Assembly (NCBI RefSeq): GCF_004011865.1
Contig: NZ_RKLP01000004.1
Coordinates: forward strand, 186,001 to 250,000
DNA from: Prescottella agglutinans
GTDB taxonomy: Bacteria > Actinomycetota > Actinomycetes > Mycobacteriales > Mycobacteriaceae
Length of the DNA: 64,000 nt
Reading direction: 5' to 3'
The notes under the pieces were generated by a model. The model searched no databases. It was not told the origin of the DNA and worked only from the letters and a program-made list of their open reading frames with translations. The position numbers and the translations under genes are program-made. This document shows, piece by piece, positions 50,499 through 61,233 of the stretch. The stretch's first letter is position 1. Each line of letters starts with the position of its first letter.

Positions 50499-51110
50499 AT
50501 GTCGACGGCAGAGAAATCGGAGAAGCAGACGCGGATGAGCGCGGAGGCTCGCCGTGAACTGGTCCTCGCCGCGGCCACCAAGGCGTTCGCACGGGGCGGA
50601 TTCCACGGCACCAGCACCGACGCCGTCGCGAAGGAAGCCGGGGTCTCCCAGCCCTACGTGGTGCGCATGTTCGGATCGAAGGCGAATCTGTTCCGCGAGG
50701 TGTTCGCGCACGCGGTCGGCCGGATCATGGACGCGTTCGAACCCGCACTCGACCGGGTCGCCGAGGATCCGGAGAACGAGGAACTCTGGGCGCAGATGGG
50801 GGCGGCGTACACCGAACTGCTCGCCGACCGGGACCTGCTGTTGGTGATGATGCACGGCTTCGCCGCCGGTTCGATGCCCGAGATCGGCGCCCAGGCGCGC
50901 GACTGGATGTCGAAGATCTACACCCAGATCCGCACGCGCACGGGGTGCACCCCGGAGCACGCCCGCACCTTCATCGCCAACGGCATGCTGCTCAACACGC
51001 TCCTCGCCATGGAGGCACCGCAGAACGCCGACAACGATCCCGCGCTCGCCGAACTCTCGGTCTGCGCCTTCGGGAACAGTCTGTCCGCCGCCGCCGGCGA
51101 CGCGGACTGA
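50499..51110 (+). CDS. TetR-family transcriptional regulator
   Basis: A 203-residue repressor. The DNA-binding part is RRELVLAAATKAFARGGFHG then TSTDAVAKEAGVSQPYVVRM (residues ~20-60); the rest is a helical ligand and dimer domain. No ribosome binding site precedes the ATG; a TAACCT box 6 nt upstream points to a leaderless mRNA. It probably represses itself and the divergent DHA2 pump. Confidence 0.93.
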   Translation: MSTAEKSEKQTRMSAEARRELVLAAATKAFARGGFHGTSTDAVAKEAGVSQPYVVRMFGSKANLFREVFAHAVGRIMDAFEPALDRVAEDPENEELWAQMGAAYTELLADRDLLLVMMHGFAAGSMPEIGAQARDWMSKIYTQIRTRTGCTPEHARTFIANGMLLNTLLAMEAPQNADNDPALAELSVCAFGNSLSAAAGDAD

Positions 51111-51132
51111 CACCACCGGCCGAACTCCGGGG

Positions 51133-51459
51133 TCAGCCCATCTCGGCGTGCCGGTAGCACCACCGCCACGACTCGCCCGGCTCGTGCGAGCGCATGACGG
51201 GATGTCCCGTCCGGTCGAAGTGCGCGGTCGCGTGCCGATGGGGGCTCGAGTCGCAGCATCCGACGTGCCCGCAGGTGAGGCACATCCGCAGGTGCGCCCA
51301 GTTCTGCTCGCCGAGTGCCTCGCATTCCTCGCAGCGACCGGGCGTGCGCGGCTCGGGGTCCGGTCCGGCCGCGGCAAGCTCGGCGCAGGGTCCGGCGCCG
51401 GCCGGATCCGGGGATCCCACCCTGATGCGCTCGGCGGCGCGTCGGAGCACTCTCTTCAT
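51133..51459 (-). CDS. UBP-type zinc-finger protein
   Basis: A 108-residue protein whose C-terminal ~70 residues form a UBP zinc finger: CEECEALGEQNWAHLRMCLTCG (in two parts), then HVGCCDSSPHRHATAHFDRTGHPVM and WRWCYRH. In eukaryotes this fold binds the free C-terminus of ubiquitin; bacterial versions have no known partner. The N-terminal ~35 residues are Arg/Ala/Pro-rich. It is divergent from the Na+/H+ antiporter gene. GGGAGG lies just before the ATG. Confidence 0.85.
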   Translation of the reverse strand: MKRVLRRAAERIRVGSPDPAGAGPCAELAAAGPDPEPRTPGRCEECEALGEQNWAHLRMCLTCGHVGCCDSSPHRHATAHFDRTGHPVMRSHEPGESWRWCYRHAEMG

Positions 51460-51525
51460 CACCTCCCATCCTGCATGCTGCAGGGAGCGATATCCACACA
51501 TCCGACCGTTGGACGGAGAACCGTC

Positions 51526-53124
51526 GTGAACGTGGCCCTGCTCGCCGTCGCGGTGGCGGCGCTGCTCACCGCCGCCCTCGCACGCCGGTTGAACTGGTCG
51601 GCGCCGCTGCTGCTGGTCCCGGTCGGCCTGGTCGGGTCGCAGATCCCCGGGCTCCCCGACACCGTGCTCGATCCCGATCTCGTGTTGTTCGCGGTGCTGC
51701 CGCCGCTGCTCTACTCGGCCGCGCTGGACAGTTCCTCGCTGGCGCTGCGCCGCAATGCGCGCCCGATCGCGCTGCTCGCGGTCGGGCTGCCGCTGGCCAC
51801 CACCGCCGTCGTCGGGGCGGTCGCCTATCTCACGATTCCCCAGTTCCCGCTCGCCGCCGCGCTGGTGCTCGGGGCGGTCGTGGCTCCGCCCGACGCGGTG
51901 TCCGCCAGCGCGATCGGGCGGCGTCTCGGCCTGCCCCGACGGATCATGACGCTGCTCGGCGGGGAGAGCCTGCTCAACGACGCGACCGCGCTCACCGCGT
52001 ACCGGGTCGCGCTCGCCGCAGCGGTCGGGACCGGGGTGACCCTGATGGAGGGGGTGCGCACCTTCCTCGGTGCGGCGATCGGCGGCACGCTGATCGGCGT
52101 CGCGGTGGGGATCGCCGTCGCCGCGATCCGTTCGCGGCTGTCGGATCCGGTGATGGAGAGCGCGATCGGGCTCCTCGTCCCGTTCGTCGCCTACCTGGCG
52201 GCGGAGGAGGTGCACAGTTCCGGGGTGATCGCCGTCGTCGTCGCCGGCCTGTACCTCGGTCAGCGGTCGACTCGGGCCGGATACGCGACCCGCTTGCAGG
52301 ACACCGCGGTGTGGAAGGCCGTCGACGTCATCCTCGAATCGTTCGTCTTCCTGCTCATCGGGCTGCAGTTGCCGAGCGTCGTGCAGGGTCTCCACGGCCG
52401 CAGTGTCGCCGAGGTCGTCGGCGCCTCCGTTGCCGTGCTCGCCGCGGTGATCGTGGTCCGACTGCTGTGGGTCTACCCGGCGGCCTTTCTCCCCCGCATG
52501 TTCTCGAAGCGGATCCGCGAGCGGGAGCCGGCGCCGAGCCTGCGGGCGGTCTTCGTGGTCGCGTGGTCCGGCATGCGCGGTGTGGTCTCGCTGGCCGCGG
52601 CCTTCGCGATCCCGCTCACCGTCAACTCGGGCGCCCCCTTCCCCGGGCGCGACATGATCCTGTTCGTCACCTTCGCGGTCGTGGTCGGAACCCTGCTCCT
52701 GCACGGGTTGACCCTGCCGTGGGTGATCACCCGGCTCGGGGTCGACAACGAAGGAGAGCGCCGCACGGACGCGGTTGCGCTGGCCGCCGCGCAGGACAAG
52801 GCGGCCCGGGCCGCCACGGAGGTGCTCGATGCGCTGGTCGCGAACGCCGACGGGGACTCCACCGCCGTTCGGGAGCGGGCCGCGGAGATCCTCCGCACGT
52901 GGAGCGAGCACCGCGCGCACGCGGCGTGGGAGCGGCTCGGTCGCAGCGACGCCGAGTTGGGTGAGAGCCCGTCCGCCGCGTTCCGCGCACTGCGCCTGCA
53001 GATGCTGGCGACCGAACGAGGCGTCTTCCTCGCGGAACGCGACAACGGACGGATAGACGACGACGTGCTGCGCCAGGTGCTGCGCGAACTGGATCTCGAG
53101 GAGGCGACCCTGAACCGGAAGTAG
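51526..53124 (+). CDS. Na+/H+ antiporter (CPA1/NhaP-like)
   Basis: A 532-residue protein with about 12 transmembrane segments and a cytoplasmic C-terminal helical tail of ~110 residues. Family motifs are LPPLLYSAALDSS, APPDAVSASAIGRRLGLP, GGESLLNDATALTAYR with the ion-binding Asp, and VAWSGMRGVVSLAAAFAIPL. It exchanges monovalent cations for protons. The GTG at 51526 gives an N-terminus that goes straight into TM1. Its neighbour is a divergent UBP zinc-finger gene. Confidence 0.92.
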   Translation: MNVALLAVAVAALLTAALARRLNWSAPLLLVPVGLVGSQIPGLPDTVLDPDLVLFAVLPPLLYSAALDSSSLALRRNARPIALLAVGLPLATTAVVGAVAYLTIPQFPLAAALVLGAVVAPPDAVSASAIGRRLGLPRRIMTLLGGESLLNDATALTAYRVALAAAVGTGVTLMEGVRTFLGAAIGGTLIGVAVGIAVAAIRSRLSDPVMESAIGLLVPFVAYLAAEEVHSSGVIAVVVAGLYLGQRSTRAGYATRLQDTAVWKAVDVILESFVFLLIGLQLPSVVQGLHGRSVAEVVGASVAVLAAVIVVRLLWVYPAAFLPRMFSKRIREREPAPSLRAVFVVAWSGMRGVVSLAAAFAIPLTVNSGAPFPGRDMILFVTFAVVVGTLLLHGLTLPWVITRLGVDNEGERRTDAVALAAAQDKAARAATEVLDALVANADGDSTAVRERAAEILRTWSEHRAHAAWERLGRSDAELGESPSAAFRALRLQMLATERGVFLAERDNGRIDDDVLRQVLRELDLEEATLNRK

Positions 53125-53169
53125 ACCACAGCGTGGCCGCCGGGCCCTCCGGGGCGCGATGGACGCCGG

Positions 53170-54768
53170 TCAGGTGAGGAAACTCGCGGCCCGGTCCACG
53201 AGATCGAGCACCGGTTGCGGCACGACGCCCAGCACGACGGTGACCACCGCAGCGACGGCGACCGCCACCACCGTCGGGGCGCTGGTGACGACCGTGGCGG
53301 GGGCTCCCGCCGGCGGGTCGGAGAAGAACATCAGCACGATCACCCGCACGTAGAAGAACGCGGCGATCGCGCTGCTGATCACGCCGACGATCACGAGCGG
53401 CACCGCGCCCCCGGACGCGGCGGCCTGGAACACCGCGAACTTGCTGACGAATCCGCTGGTGAGCGGGATTCCGGCGAACGAGAGCAGGAACAACGCGAAC
53501 GTCGTGCCGACGATCGGTGAGGTGCGCCCCAGTCCCGCCCACCGCGCCAGGTCGGTGACCTCTGCGCCCGACGGATCGCGCACCAGCGTGACGACCGCGA
53601 ACGCGCCGAGGGTGCTGAAGCCGTAGGCCAGCAGGTAGAACAACGTCGACGAGATCCCGGCGTCGTTGCCGGCGATCACACCGGTGAGGATGAATCCGGC
53701 GTGCGCCACCGACGAGTACGCGAGCATGCGTTTGACGTCGGTCTGCGTGATCGCCAGGACCGCGCCCACCAGCATCGTGAGGATCGCGACCGCCCACAGG
53801 ACCGGCCGCCAGTCGGTGCTGAGCCCGGGCACCGCGACGTAGAAGACGCGCAGCGCCGCACCGAACGCCGCGATCTTCGTGGCCGACGCCATGAACGCGG
53901 TGATCGGGGTCGGCGCGCCCTGGTAGACGTCGGGGATCCACGAGTGGAACGGCACCGCGCCGACCTTGAACAGCAACCCGACCGACAGCATCGCCAGGCC
54001 GATCTGCGCCAGGACGACGTCGCCGGAACCCTGCTCGATCGCCTGCCCGATCCCGGGCAGCTGGACCGTTCCGGCGTAGCCGTACAGCATCGCCACCCCG
54101 AACAGGAAGAACGCCGACGAGAACGCGCCCAGCAGGAAGTACTTGAGGGCCGCCTCCTGCGAGAGCAGGCGACGCCGGCGAGCGAGACCGCACACCAGGT
54201 ACAGCGGCAGTGACAGGACCTCGAGCGCGACGAACATCGTCAGCAGATCGTTCGCCGCCGGGAACAGCAGCATCCCGCCGACGGCGAACATTGCGAGGGG
54301 AAAGACCTCGGTCTGCGTCACGCCGGCCTTCGCGGCCTCCTGCTCGGCGGCGCTGCCCGGCACCGCCGACGCCCGCGGGGTGAACGCGTCCATCACCCCG
54401 GATCCGGCCGCGACCGCCTCGGCCTCGACCCGCGCCCGGTCGAGGCCCCGGTCGGCGATCAGCAGCACCGCGAGGATCGACACCAGCAGGATCGTGCCCT
54501 GCAGGAACAGCGTCGGGCCGTCGACAGCGACGGCGTCGACGGCGACGAGCGCACGGGTCCCGGCGAGCGCGACGACCGCGACGAACGCCGCGACGAGTCC
54601 GCCGAGCGCCAGTCCGACGTGGGTCGCGTAGCGGGCCCGCCGGGGCGCGAACGCCTCCACCAGGACGCCGACGACCGCCACCGCGAACACGATCAGCATC
54701 GGGGCGAGTTGGCTGTACTCGATGCTCGGGGCCGGCAGGACCGCATCCGCGTTCACGTCGAGGTTCAT
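53170..54768 (-). CDS. nuoN: NADH-quinone oxidoreductase subunit N
   Basis: A 532-residue antiporter-like membrane subunit of complex I that helps pump protons. About 14 transmembrane helices are present, with the key Lys regions KYFLLGAFSSAFFLFG, FKVGAVPFHSWIPDVYQGAP and TDVKRMLAYSSVAHAGFIL. It is the last gene of the operon and its start overlaps the nuoM stop by ATGA. Confidence 0.96.
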   Translation of the reverse strand: MNLDVNADAVLPAPSIEYSQLAPMLIVFAVAVVGVLVEAFAPRRARYATHVGLALGGLVAAFVAVVALAGTRALVAVDAVAVDGPTLFLQGTILLVSILAVLLIADRGLDRARVEAEAVAAGSGVMDAFTPRASAVPGSAAEQEAAKAGVTQTEVFPLAMFAVGGMLLFPAANDLLTMFVALEVLSLPLYLVCGLARRRRLLSQEAALKYFLLGAFSSAFFLFGVAMLYGYAGTVQLPGIGQAIEQGSGDVVLAQIGLAMLSVGLLFKVGAVPFHSWIPDVYQGAPTPITAFMASATKIAAFGAALRVFYVAVPGLSTDWRPVLWAVAILTMLVGAVLAITQTDVKRMLAYSSVAHAGFILTGVIAGNDAGISSTLFYLLAYGFSTLGAFAVVTLVRDPSGAEVTDLARWAGLGRTSPIVGTTFALFLLSFAGIPLTSGFVSKFAVFQAAASGGAVPLVIVGVISSAIAAFFYVRVIVLMFFSDPPAGAPATVVTSAPTVVAVAVAAVVTVVLGVVPQPVLDLVDRAASFLT

Positions 54769-56342
54769 CGGGCACCTCCGTCCTGCTCGGCAACCGTCGG
54801 TGCGGGATCGGGCCGGTCGATGGTCGTGAGCGTCCCGGTGACCGCCGGGGTGATGACGTCGAGGATCGGCTTGGGGTACAGGCCGAGGATCAACAGCAGC
54901 GCGATGAGCGGCGCCACGACCACCAGTTCACGACGTCGGAGGTCGCGGATGCGCTCGTTGCCGTCCGTGACCGGTCCGGTCATCATCCGCTGGTAGAGCC
55001 ACAGCACGTACAGCGCGGCGAGCACCAACGCGACCGTCGCGAGCACCGCCGCGACCGGGTAGCGCGTGTACGTGCCGACCAGGACCAGGAATTCGCTCAC
55101 GAACGGCGCCAGCCCCGGCAGCGACAACGTCGCCAGACCGGCGATCAGGAAGGTGCCGGCCAGCAGCGGGGCCACCTTCTGCACTCCCCCGTAGTCGGCG
55201 ATCGCGCGGGTCCCGCGCCGCGACACCAGGAATCCGGCGACGAGCATCAGCGCCGCGGTCGAGATCCCGTGGTTGACCATGTACAGGACCCCGCCGCTCT
55301 GGCCCTGGCTGGTCATCGCGAACACGCCCAGCACGATGAACCCGAAGTGCGATATCGAGGTGTACGCGATCAACCGCATGACGTCGGTCTGGCCGATCGC
55401 CAGCAGCGCGCCGTACACGATGCTGATCACCGACAGCGTGATCACGAGTGGGGCGAAATACTGTGCGGCGTCCGGGAACAACTGCAGGCAGTACCGCAGC
55501 ATCGCGAAGGTGCCCACCTTGTCGACCACCGCCATCATCAGCACCGCGCTCACCGGTGTCGCCTGCACCGCGGCGTCGGGCAGCCAACTGTGCAGCGGCC
55601 ACAGCGGGGCCTTGACCGCGAACGCGAACATGAAGCCGAGGAACAGGGCGTTCGCGACGGGCGCGTCGATCGCCAGGTCACCGGACGAGACGGCCGCGAC
55701 GATCCCGCGGAAGTCGAACGTCCCGGAGGTGAAGGGGCTGTCGGGGCCGGCGGTGACGACGTAGAGACCGATGACGGCCGCGAGCATGATCAAGCCGCCG
55801 AAGAGGTTGTACAGCAGGAACTTCACCGCGGCCCGTGACCGATCGGGGCCGGGCTGCCCGAACCCGCCGACGAGGAAGTACATCGGGATCAGCATCGCCT
55901 CGAAGAACACGTAGAACAGCAGGATGTCGAGCGCGAGGAACGACATCAGCACCATCGACTCGACCACCAGGATGAGCGCGACGTATGACTGGGTCGCGCG
56001 TGGCCGCGGGTCGTCGGCCGCGACGTCCTTCCAGCCGGCGACCAACAGCAGCGGCACCAGGACGGCCGTGAGCAGAACCAGCGCGAGCGCGATGCCGTCG
56101 AGGCCGAGTTCGTAGCGGGTGCCGAAAGCGGGTATCCACGAGTGCGATTCGACGAACTGGTACCGCTCGCCGGCCGGCTCGAATCGGATCGCCAGGACCA
56201 CGGCCACCGCGAGCGCCGCCACCGCCGCCCCGAGGGCGAGGGACCGGGCCAGAACCCGTCGGTGTGCGGGGGTCGCCATCGCCGCGACCGCCCCGGCGAG
56301 CGGCAGCAGCCACAGCACCGTCAACCAGGGAAAGCCACTCAT
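54765..56342 (-). CDS. nuoM: NADH-quinone oxidoreductase subunit M
   Basis: A 525-residue antiporter-like complex I subunit. Signature parts are SFLALDILLFYVFFEAMLIP with the conserved Glu, KAPLWPLHSWLPDAAVQAT and QTDVMRLIAYTSISHFGFI. The ATG at 56342 shares one base with the nuoL stop (TGATG); the open frame continues further upstream only as overlap with nuoL. Confidence 0.96.
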   Translation of the reverse strand: MSGFPWLTVLWLLPLAGAVAAMATPAHRRVLARSLALGAAVAALAVAVVLAIRFEPAGERYQFVESHSWIPAFGTRYELGLDGIALALVLLTAVLVPLLLVAGWKDVAADDPRPRATQSYVALILVVESMVLMSFLALDILLFYVFFEAMLIPMYFLVGGFGQPGPDRSRAAVKFLLYNLFGGLIMLAAVIGLYVVTAGPDSPFTSGTFDFRGIVAAVSSGDLAIDAPVANALFLGFMFAFAVKAPLWPLHSWLPDAAVQATPVSAVLMMAVVDKVGTFAMLRYCLQLFPDAAQYFAPLVITLSVISIVYGALLAIGQTDVMRLIAYTSISHFGFIVLGVFAMTSQGQSGGVLYMVNHGISTAALMLVAGFLVSRRGTRAIADYGGVQKVAPLLAGTFLIAGLATLSLPGLAPFVSEFLVLVGTYTRYPVAAVLATVALVLAALYVLWLYQRMMTGPVTDGNERIRDLRRRELVVVAPLIALLLILGLYPKPILDVITPAVTGTLTTIDRPDPAPTVAEQDGGAR

Positions 56343-58255
56343 CACACCCTCCCCACCAGTACGGCCGCGACCACGAAGACCGCGCCGACGAACATGTACA
56401 GCGCGTACGAGCGGACGAACCCGGTCTGCAGTCGTCGCAGCGCCACCGACGCGAGGCCGAGGACCGTGGGGACGCCCCGCACGACACCGTCGATCCCCTT
56501 GTCCTCCAGTATCTTCAGCCCCGCGACCAACCGCTGCCCGGGACGCATGAACACCGCCTCGTCGACGGCGTCGCCGTACAGGTCGCGGCGGGCGGCGACC
56601 GTGAGGCCGGAGACGTCGGCGGGGGCGACGACCGGGACCGGTCGGGTGCCGTACTGCCGCCACGCGATCCCGACGCCCACGAGGACCACCGCGAGGGTCG
56701 CCGCGGTGATCAGCCACACCGGTACCACGGGCTCGACGTGTTCGGCCGCGGAACCGAATTCGGTCCAGACGGGCTCGAGCCAGTGTTCGAGGGTGCCGCC
56801 GATCGCGAGCAGTCCACCGGCGGCGACCGACCCCACCGCGAGCAGGATCATCGGCACGGTCATCACACCCGGCGACTCGTGCGGGTGGGTCTCGGGCTTC
56901 CATCGTCGCTCGCCGAAGAACGTCATCAGCATCACGCGCGTCATGTAGAACGCGGTGATGCCGGCGCCGAGCATCGCGACGGTGCCGAGCACGGCGCCCC
57001 CGACGCCGCCGGACCCGAACGCGGCCTCGATGATCTTGTCTTTGGAGAAGAAACCGGAGAACGGCGGGATACCGATGATCGCGAGGTACCCCAGCCCGAA
57101 CGTCGCGAACGTGATCGGCATCAGCGTGCGCAGCCCGCCGTACCGCCGCATGTCGGTCTCGTCGCCCATGCCGTGCATCACCGACCCGGCGCCGAGGAAC
57201 AGTCCGGCCTTGAAGAATCCGTGTGCGAGCAACAGCATGATCGCGAACGCGTAGCCGGCGGGGCCGAGTCCGGCCGCCATCACCATGTAGCCGATCTGGC
57301 TCATGGTCGACGCCGCGAGCGCCTTCTTGATGTCGTCCTTCGCGCAACCGATGATCGCGCCGAACAGCAGGGTCACCGCACCGACGATCACCACCGCGAC
57401 CTGCGCACCGGGGGCCGCCTCGAAGATCGGGCCGGACCGCACGATCAGGTAGACGCCCGCCGTGACCATCGTCGCGGCGTGGATGAGCGCCGACACCGGC
57501 GTCGGGCCCTCCATCGCGTCGCCGAGCCAGGACTGCAGCGGCACCTGGGCCGACTTGCCGCACGCGGCCAGCAGCAGCGCCAGACCGATCGCGGTGAGCG
57601 TGCCCTCGCCCGCCGCGTCGGCCCCGCCGAGGACGTCGGCGAACGAGACCGACCCGAACGTCGCGAACATGATCATGAGCGCGACGACCAGGCCCATGTC
57701 GCCGACGCGGTTGACCACGAACGCCTTCTTCGCGGCGGTCGCCGCGGACGGCTTGAACTGCCAGAACCCGATCAACAGGTAGGACGCGAGGCCGACACCC
57801 TCCCAGCCCACGTACAGGCCCAGGTAGTTGTCGGCGAGCACCAGCAGCAGCATCGCCGCGAGGAACAGGTTGAGGTACGCGAAGAATCGTCGGCGGCCGG
57901 GGTCGTCGCGCATGTAGCCGACCGAGTAGATGTGGATGAGCGACCCGACGCCGGTGATGAGCAGCGCGAAGCACATCGACAGCGGGTCCAGCCGCAGCCC
58001 GACGTCCACCTGGAGTCCGGCGACGGGCAGCCACGTGAACAGGTCCTGGGTGACGGTCCGGTCGGCGGGAGCGCGTCCGACCATGTCGACGAACAGCGCC
58101 GCCGCGAGCACGAACGACGCGAGGGCCGCGGCGCAGCCGAGCAGGTGCCCCCACGGGTCGCTGCGCCGACCGGCGAGCAGGAGGATCGCCGCCCCGGCGA
58201 GCGGAAGCACCGGCAGGAGCCAGATGAGCGCGTGAATTCCCGTCCCCCCGTCCAT
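56342..58255 (-). CDS. nuoL: NADH-quinone oxidoreductase subunit L
   Basis: A 637-residue distal membrane subunit with antiporter core and the long amphipathic C-terminal helix. Motifs are [40 protein letters not shown] and [19 protein letters not shown]. It lies one base after nuoK and overlaps nuoM. Confidence 0.97.
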   Translation of the reverse strand: MDGGTGIHALIWLLPVLPLAGAAILLLAGRRSDPWGHLLGCAAALASFVLAAALFVDMVGRAPADRTVTQDLFTWLPVAGLQVDVGLRLDPLSMCFALLITGVGSLIHIYSVGYMRDDPGRRRFFAYLNLFLAAMLLLVLADNYLGLYVGWEGVGLASYLLIGFWQFKPSAATAAKKAFVVNRVGDMGLVVALMIMFATFGSVSFADVLGGADAAGEGTLTAIGLALLLAACGKSAQVPLQSWLGDAMEGPTPVSALIHAATMVTAGVYLIVRSGPIFEAAPGAQVAVVIVGAVTLLFGAIIGCAKDDIKKALAASTMSQIGYMVMAAGLGPAGYAFAIMLLLAHGFFKAGLFLGAGSVMHGMGDETDMRRYGGLRTLMPITFATFGLGYLAIIGIPPFSGFFSKDKIIEAAFGSGGVGGAVLGTVAMLGAGITAFYMTRVMLMTFFGERRWKPETHPHESPGVMTVPMILLAVGSVAAGGLLAIGGTLEHWLEPVWTEFGSAAEHVEPVVPVWLITAATLAVVLVGVGIAWRQYGTRPVPVVAPADVSGLTVAARRDLYGDAVDEAVFMRPGQRLVAGLKILEDKGIDGVVRGVPTVLGLASVALRRLQTGFVRSYALYMFVGAVFVVAAVLVGRV

Positions 58256-58256
58256 G

Positions 58257-58556
58257 TCAGTACTTCAGCAGGTCGGCGTCGTCGACCGAGGCCGAGCGAC
58301 GGGTGCGGAAGATGGTCATGATGATCGCGAGGCCGACGACGACCTCCGCCGCGGCGACGACCATCGTGAAGAACGCGAACACCTGCCCGTCGAGGTTGCC
58401 GTGCATGCGGGCGAACGTGACGAACGCGAGGTTGCAGGCATTGAGCATCAGCTCGATGCACATGAACACGACGATCGCGTTGCGCCGCAGCAGCACCCCG
58501 GCGGCGCCGATCGTGAACAGCAGCGCGGCCAGGTACAGGTAGTTCTCGGGATTCAT
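58257..58556 (-). CDS. nuoK: NADH-quinone oxidoreductase subunit K
   Basis: A 99-residue subunit with three transmembrane helices. The conserved Glu residues are in [16 protein letters not shown] and [15 protein letters not shown]. The ATG at 58556 overlaps the nuoJ stop by ATGA. Confidence 0.97.
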   Translation of the reverse strand: MNPENYLYLAALLFTIGAAGVLLRRNAIVVFMCIELMLNACNLAFVTFARMHGNLDGQVFAFFTMVVAAAEVVVGLAIIMTIFRTRRSASVDDADLLKY

Positions 58557-59386
58557 CGCGTCTCCTCCCCGGTCGGCCCCACGGCGGACGGCGGTGCGCC
58601 GCGCGGGTCGAGCACGCGGGCAACGGATTCGCGTGCGTACGACCCGTCGGGCAGCCGGGCCGGCATGTCGACGGCGTTGCTGCGCGCGTAGACGCCGGGA
58701 CTCGGCAGCGGCGTGACGCGGGCCGTCGCGTCCGGCTCGCCCGCACCCCAGTCCCGGAACCGCTGCTCGGACATCTCCCGCTGCGAGAGGCGACGCTCGA
58801 AGCGCTCGCGGTGCGCCAGCACCATCGCCCCGATCGTGGCGGTGATCAGCAGGGCACCGGTGAGTTCGAACACCCACACGTAGCGGATGAAGACGATCTC
58901 CGCGATGCCCTCGACGTTCCCTCCGGCATTGGCCCGGTCGAGTCCGACGAAGCCGACCTCGCCCGAACGGGTGACCCCGATGGTGGCGTTGCCGAGGGCG
59001 CCGACCAGCAGCAGACCGAACCCGAGCCCGGCCACCACTGCCGCGATGCGTTGCCCACGAAGGGTTTCCACGAGGGAGTCCGACGAGTCGACGCCGACGA
59101 GCATCAGCACGAACAGGAACAGCATCATCACCGCGCCGGTGTAGACGACGACCTGCACGACACCCAGGAACAGCGCGCCCTGCGCGAGGTAGAGCACCGC
59201 GAGGACGATCATCGTCATCGCGAGGAAGATCGCCGAGTACACCGCCTTCGGCGCGCACACCACCCCGAGGGCGCCCAGTACCGCGACGGTGCCGAGGATC
59301 CAGAACTGCACGCCCTCACCGGTCGACGTCCGGGTGAAGGTTTCCGCCGCGAGCGTCGCCGTCGCGTGCAGTGTCACAGCGTCCAC
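58553..59386 (-). CDS. nuoJ: NADH-quinone oxidoreductase subunit J
   Basis: A 277-residue subunit with five transmembrane helices, including the pi-bulge-containing helix [22 protein letters not shown]-terminal hydrophilic extension of ~85 residues ([20 protein letters not shown] onward) is longer than in E. coli and seen in actinobacteria. It follows nuoI by 13 bp. Confidence 0.95.
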   Translation of the reverse strand: MDAVTLHATATLAAETFTRTSTGEGVQFWILGTVAVLGALGVVCAPKAVYSAIFLAMTMIVLAVLYLAQGALFLGVVQVVVYTGAVMMLFLFVLMLVGVDSSDSLVETLRGQRIAAVVAGLGFGLLLVGALGNATIGVTRSGEVGFVGLDRANAGGNVEGIAEIVFIRYVWVFELTGALLITATIGAMVLAHRERFERRLSQREMSEQRFRDWGAGEPDATARVTPLPSPGVYARSNAVDMPARLPDGSYARESVARVLDPRGAPPSAVGPTGEETR

Positions 59387-59399
59387 CCCGATCGCCTCC

Positions 59400-59948
59400 T
59401 CAGCTCGCGGTCTCGTCGGTGCGGGCCGGCGTCGTCGTGGCCGTGCCGGTCACGTTCCCGCGGTAGTAGTCGTCGTCGGTGGTGCCGGGCGCCATCGGGT
59501 GCGGCGGCGGCTCCATCCCCGGTTGCAGCGGCGCGAGCAGGCGGTCCTTCTCGTAGATCAGGTCGGCGCGGTTGTCGTCGACCATCTCGTACTCGTTGGT
59601 CATCGTGAGCGCGCGGGTCGGGCACGCCTCGACGCACAGACCGCAGCCGATGCACCGCAGGTAGTTGATCTGGTAGACGCTGCCGTACCGCTCTCCCGGC
59701 GAGAACCGCTCCTCGTCGGTGTTGTCGGCGCCCTCGACGTAGATCGCGTCGGCCGGGCACGCCCACGCGCACAGTTCGCACCCGATGCACTTCTCGAGCC
59801 CGTCCGGGTGCCGGTTGAGCTGGTGCCGGCCGTGGTACCGCGCCGCGGTCGGCGTCTTCTGCTCGGGGTAGAACTCGGTGACGGGTTTCTTGAACATCGT
59901 CGAGAAGGTCACGCCGAAACCCGCGACGGAGTCGAGGAAGTCAGGCAT
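59400..59948 (-). CDS. nuoI: NADH-quinone oxidoreductase subunit I
   Basis: A 182-residue iron-sulfur subunit with two 4Fe-4S motifs, [12 protein letters not shown] and [12 protein letters not shown], passing electrons toward the quinone site. The C-terminal tail is Pro/Thr-rich and variable. The ATG at 59948 lies inside the last codons of nuoH (8-bp overlap), and an AAAGGAGGAC site precedes it. Confidence 0.97.
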   Translation of the reverse strand: MPDFLDSVAGFGVTFSTMFKKPVTEFYPEQKTPTAARYHGRHQLNRHPDGLEKCIGCELCAWACPADAIYVEGADNTDEERFSPGERYGSVYQINYLRCIGCGLCVEACPTRALTMTNEYEMVDDNRADLIYEKDRLLAPLQPGMEPPPHPMAPGTTDDDYYRGNVTGTATTTPARTDETAS

Positions 59949-61233
59949 CGAAGTCCTCCTTTCCGGGGTGCCGCGCCGGCACGAGCGCCGGCTCGGTGCG
60001 TGCCGGGAGCGGCGGGACGGGGAAGCCGCCCGCCATCGGATCGAACTGTGGGGCGGCGACCGGCCGGACGTCGGACGGTGCGGCGCGCGCGGCCACGAGG
60101 CGACGCCACAGCAGGGCGAGCAACGCGAGTGCCACGATCGCACCGCCGCCGACCAGCACGATCCAGCGCAGCTCGTATCCCTCGTTGCGGAGCACCCGGA
60201 CCGTCGCGACCACCATGACCCACGCGATCGCGACCGGGATCAGCACCTTCCACCCGAGGTTCATGAACTGGTCGTACCGCAGGCGTGGCAGTGTGCCGCG
60301 CAGCCAGATGAACACGAACAGGAACGCCCACACCTTCGCGACGAACCACAGCAGCGGCCACCAACCGGAGTTCGCGCCGGACCACATGTTCAGCGGCCAC
60401 GGCGCGTGCCAGCCGCCGAGGAACAGCGTCGCCGCCAGCGCCGAGACGGTCACCATGTTCACGTACTCGGCGAGCATGAACATCGCGAACCGCAGCGACG
60501 AGTACTCGGTGTGGAAGCCGCCGACGAGTTCGCCTTCGGCCTCGGGTAGGTCGAACGGCGCCCGGTTGGTCTCGCCGACCATCGAGGTGACGTAGATGAG
60601 GAACGACGGCAGCAGCAGGAAGACGTACCAGGTACCGTCCTGTGCGGCAACGATTCCCGACGTCGACATCGTGCCGGCATCGAGGAAGACGGCCGCGAAC
60701 GTCAGGCCCATCGCAACCTCGTAGGAGATCACCTGCGCGGTCGACCGGATCCCGCCCAGCAGCGGATACGTCGAGCCCGACGCCCATCCCGCGAGCACGA
60801 TCCCGTAGACGCCGACCGACGTGACCGCCAGGACGTACAGGACGGCGACCGGAAGATCGGTGAGCTGCAAGGGCGTCCACCGACCGAGGATCGACACCTC
60901 CGGGCCGAAGGGGATCACCGCGAACGCCATGAAGGCCGGGACCGTCGCGATGATCGGCGCGAGGATGTAGACGGGCTTGTCGACACCCGCGGGGACGATG
61001 CCCTCCTTGAGCGCGAGTTTGATGCCGTCGGCGAGGGTCTGGAGGATGCCGCGGGGGCCGACACGGTCCGGACCGACCCGCATCTGCATCCACGCCAGCA
61101 CCTTCCGCTCGGCGTAGATCGCGATGAGGACGGTCAGCACGAGGAAGACGAAGATGGCCAACGCCTTCGCGATCACGAGCCACCACGGGTCGTGGCCGAA
61201 CATCGACAGATCGGCGGCGGCGAGAGTGCTCAT
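59941..61233 (-). CDS. nuoH: NADH-quinone oxidoreductase subunit H
   Basis: A 430-residue membrane subunit forming the quinone chamber. Motifs are [34 protein letters not shown], and [21 protein letters not shown] Pro/Ala-rich C-terminal tail of ~60 residues is typical of actinobacteria. The ATG overlaps the nuoG stop (ATGA). Confidence 0.97.
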   Translation of the reverse strand: MSTLAAADLSMFGHDPWWLVIAKALAIFVFLVLTVLIAIYAERKVLAWMQMRVGPDRVGPRGILQTLADGIKLALKEGIVPAGVDKPVYILAPIIATVPAFMAFAVIPFGPEVSILGRWTPLQLTDLPVAVLYVLAVTSVGVYGIVLAGWASGSTYPLLGGIRSTAQVISYEVAMGLTFAAVFLDAGTMSTSGIVAAQDGTWYVFLLLPSFLIYVTSMVGETNRAPFDLPEAEGELVGGFHTEYSSLRFAMFMLAEYVNMVTVSALAATLFLGGWHAPWPLNMWSGANSGWWPLLWFVAKVWAFLFVFIWLRGTLPRLRYDQFMNLGWKVLIPVAIAWVMVVATVRVLRNEGYELRWIVLVGGGAIVALALLALLWRRLVAARAAPSDVRPVAAPQFDPMAGGFPVPPLPARTEPALVPARHPGKEDFDA

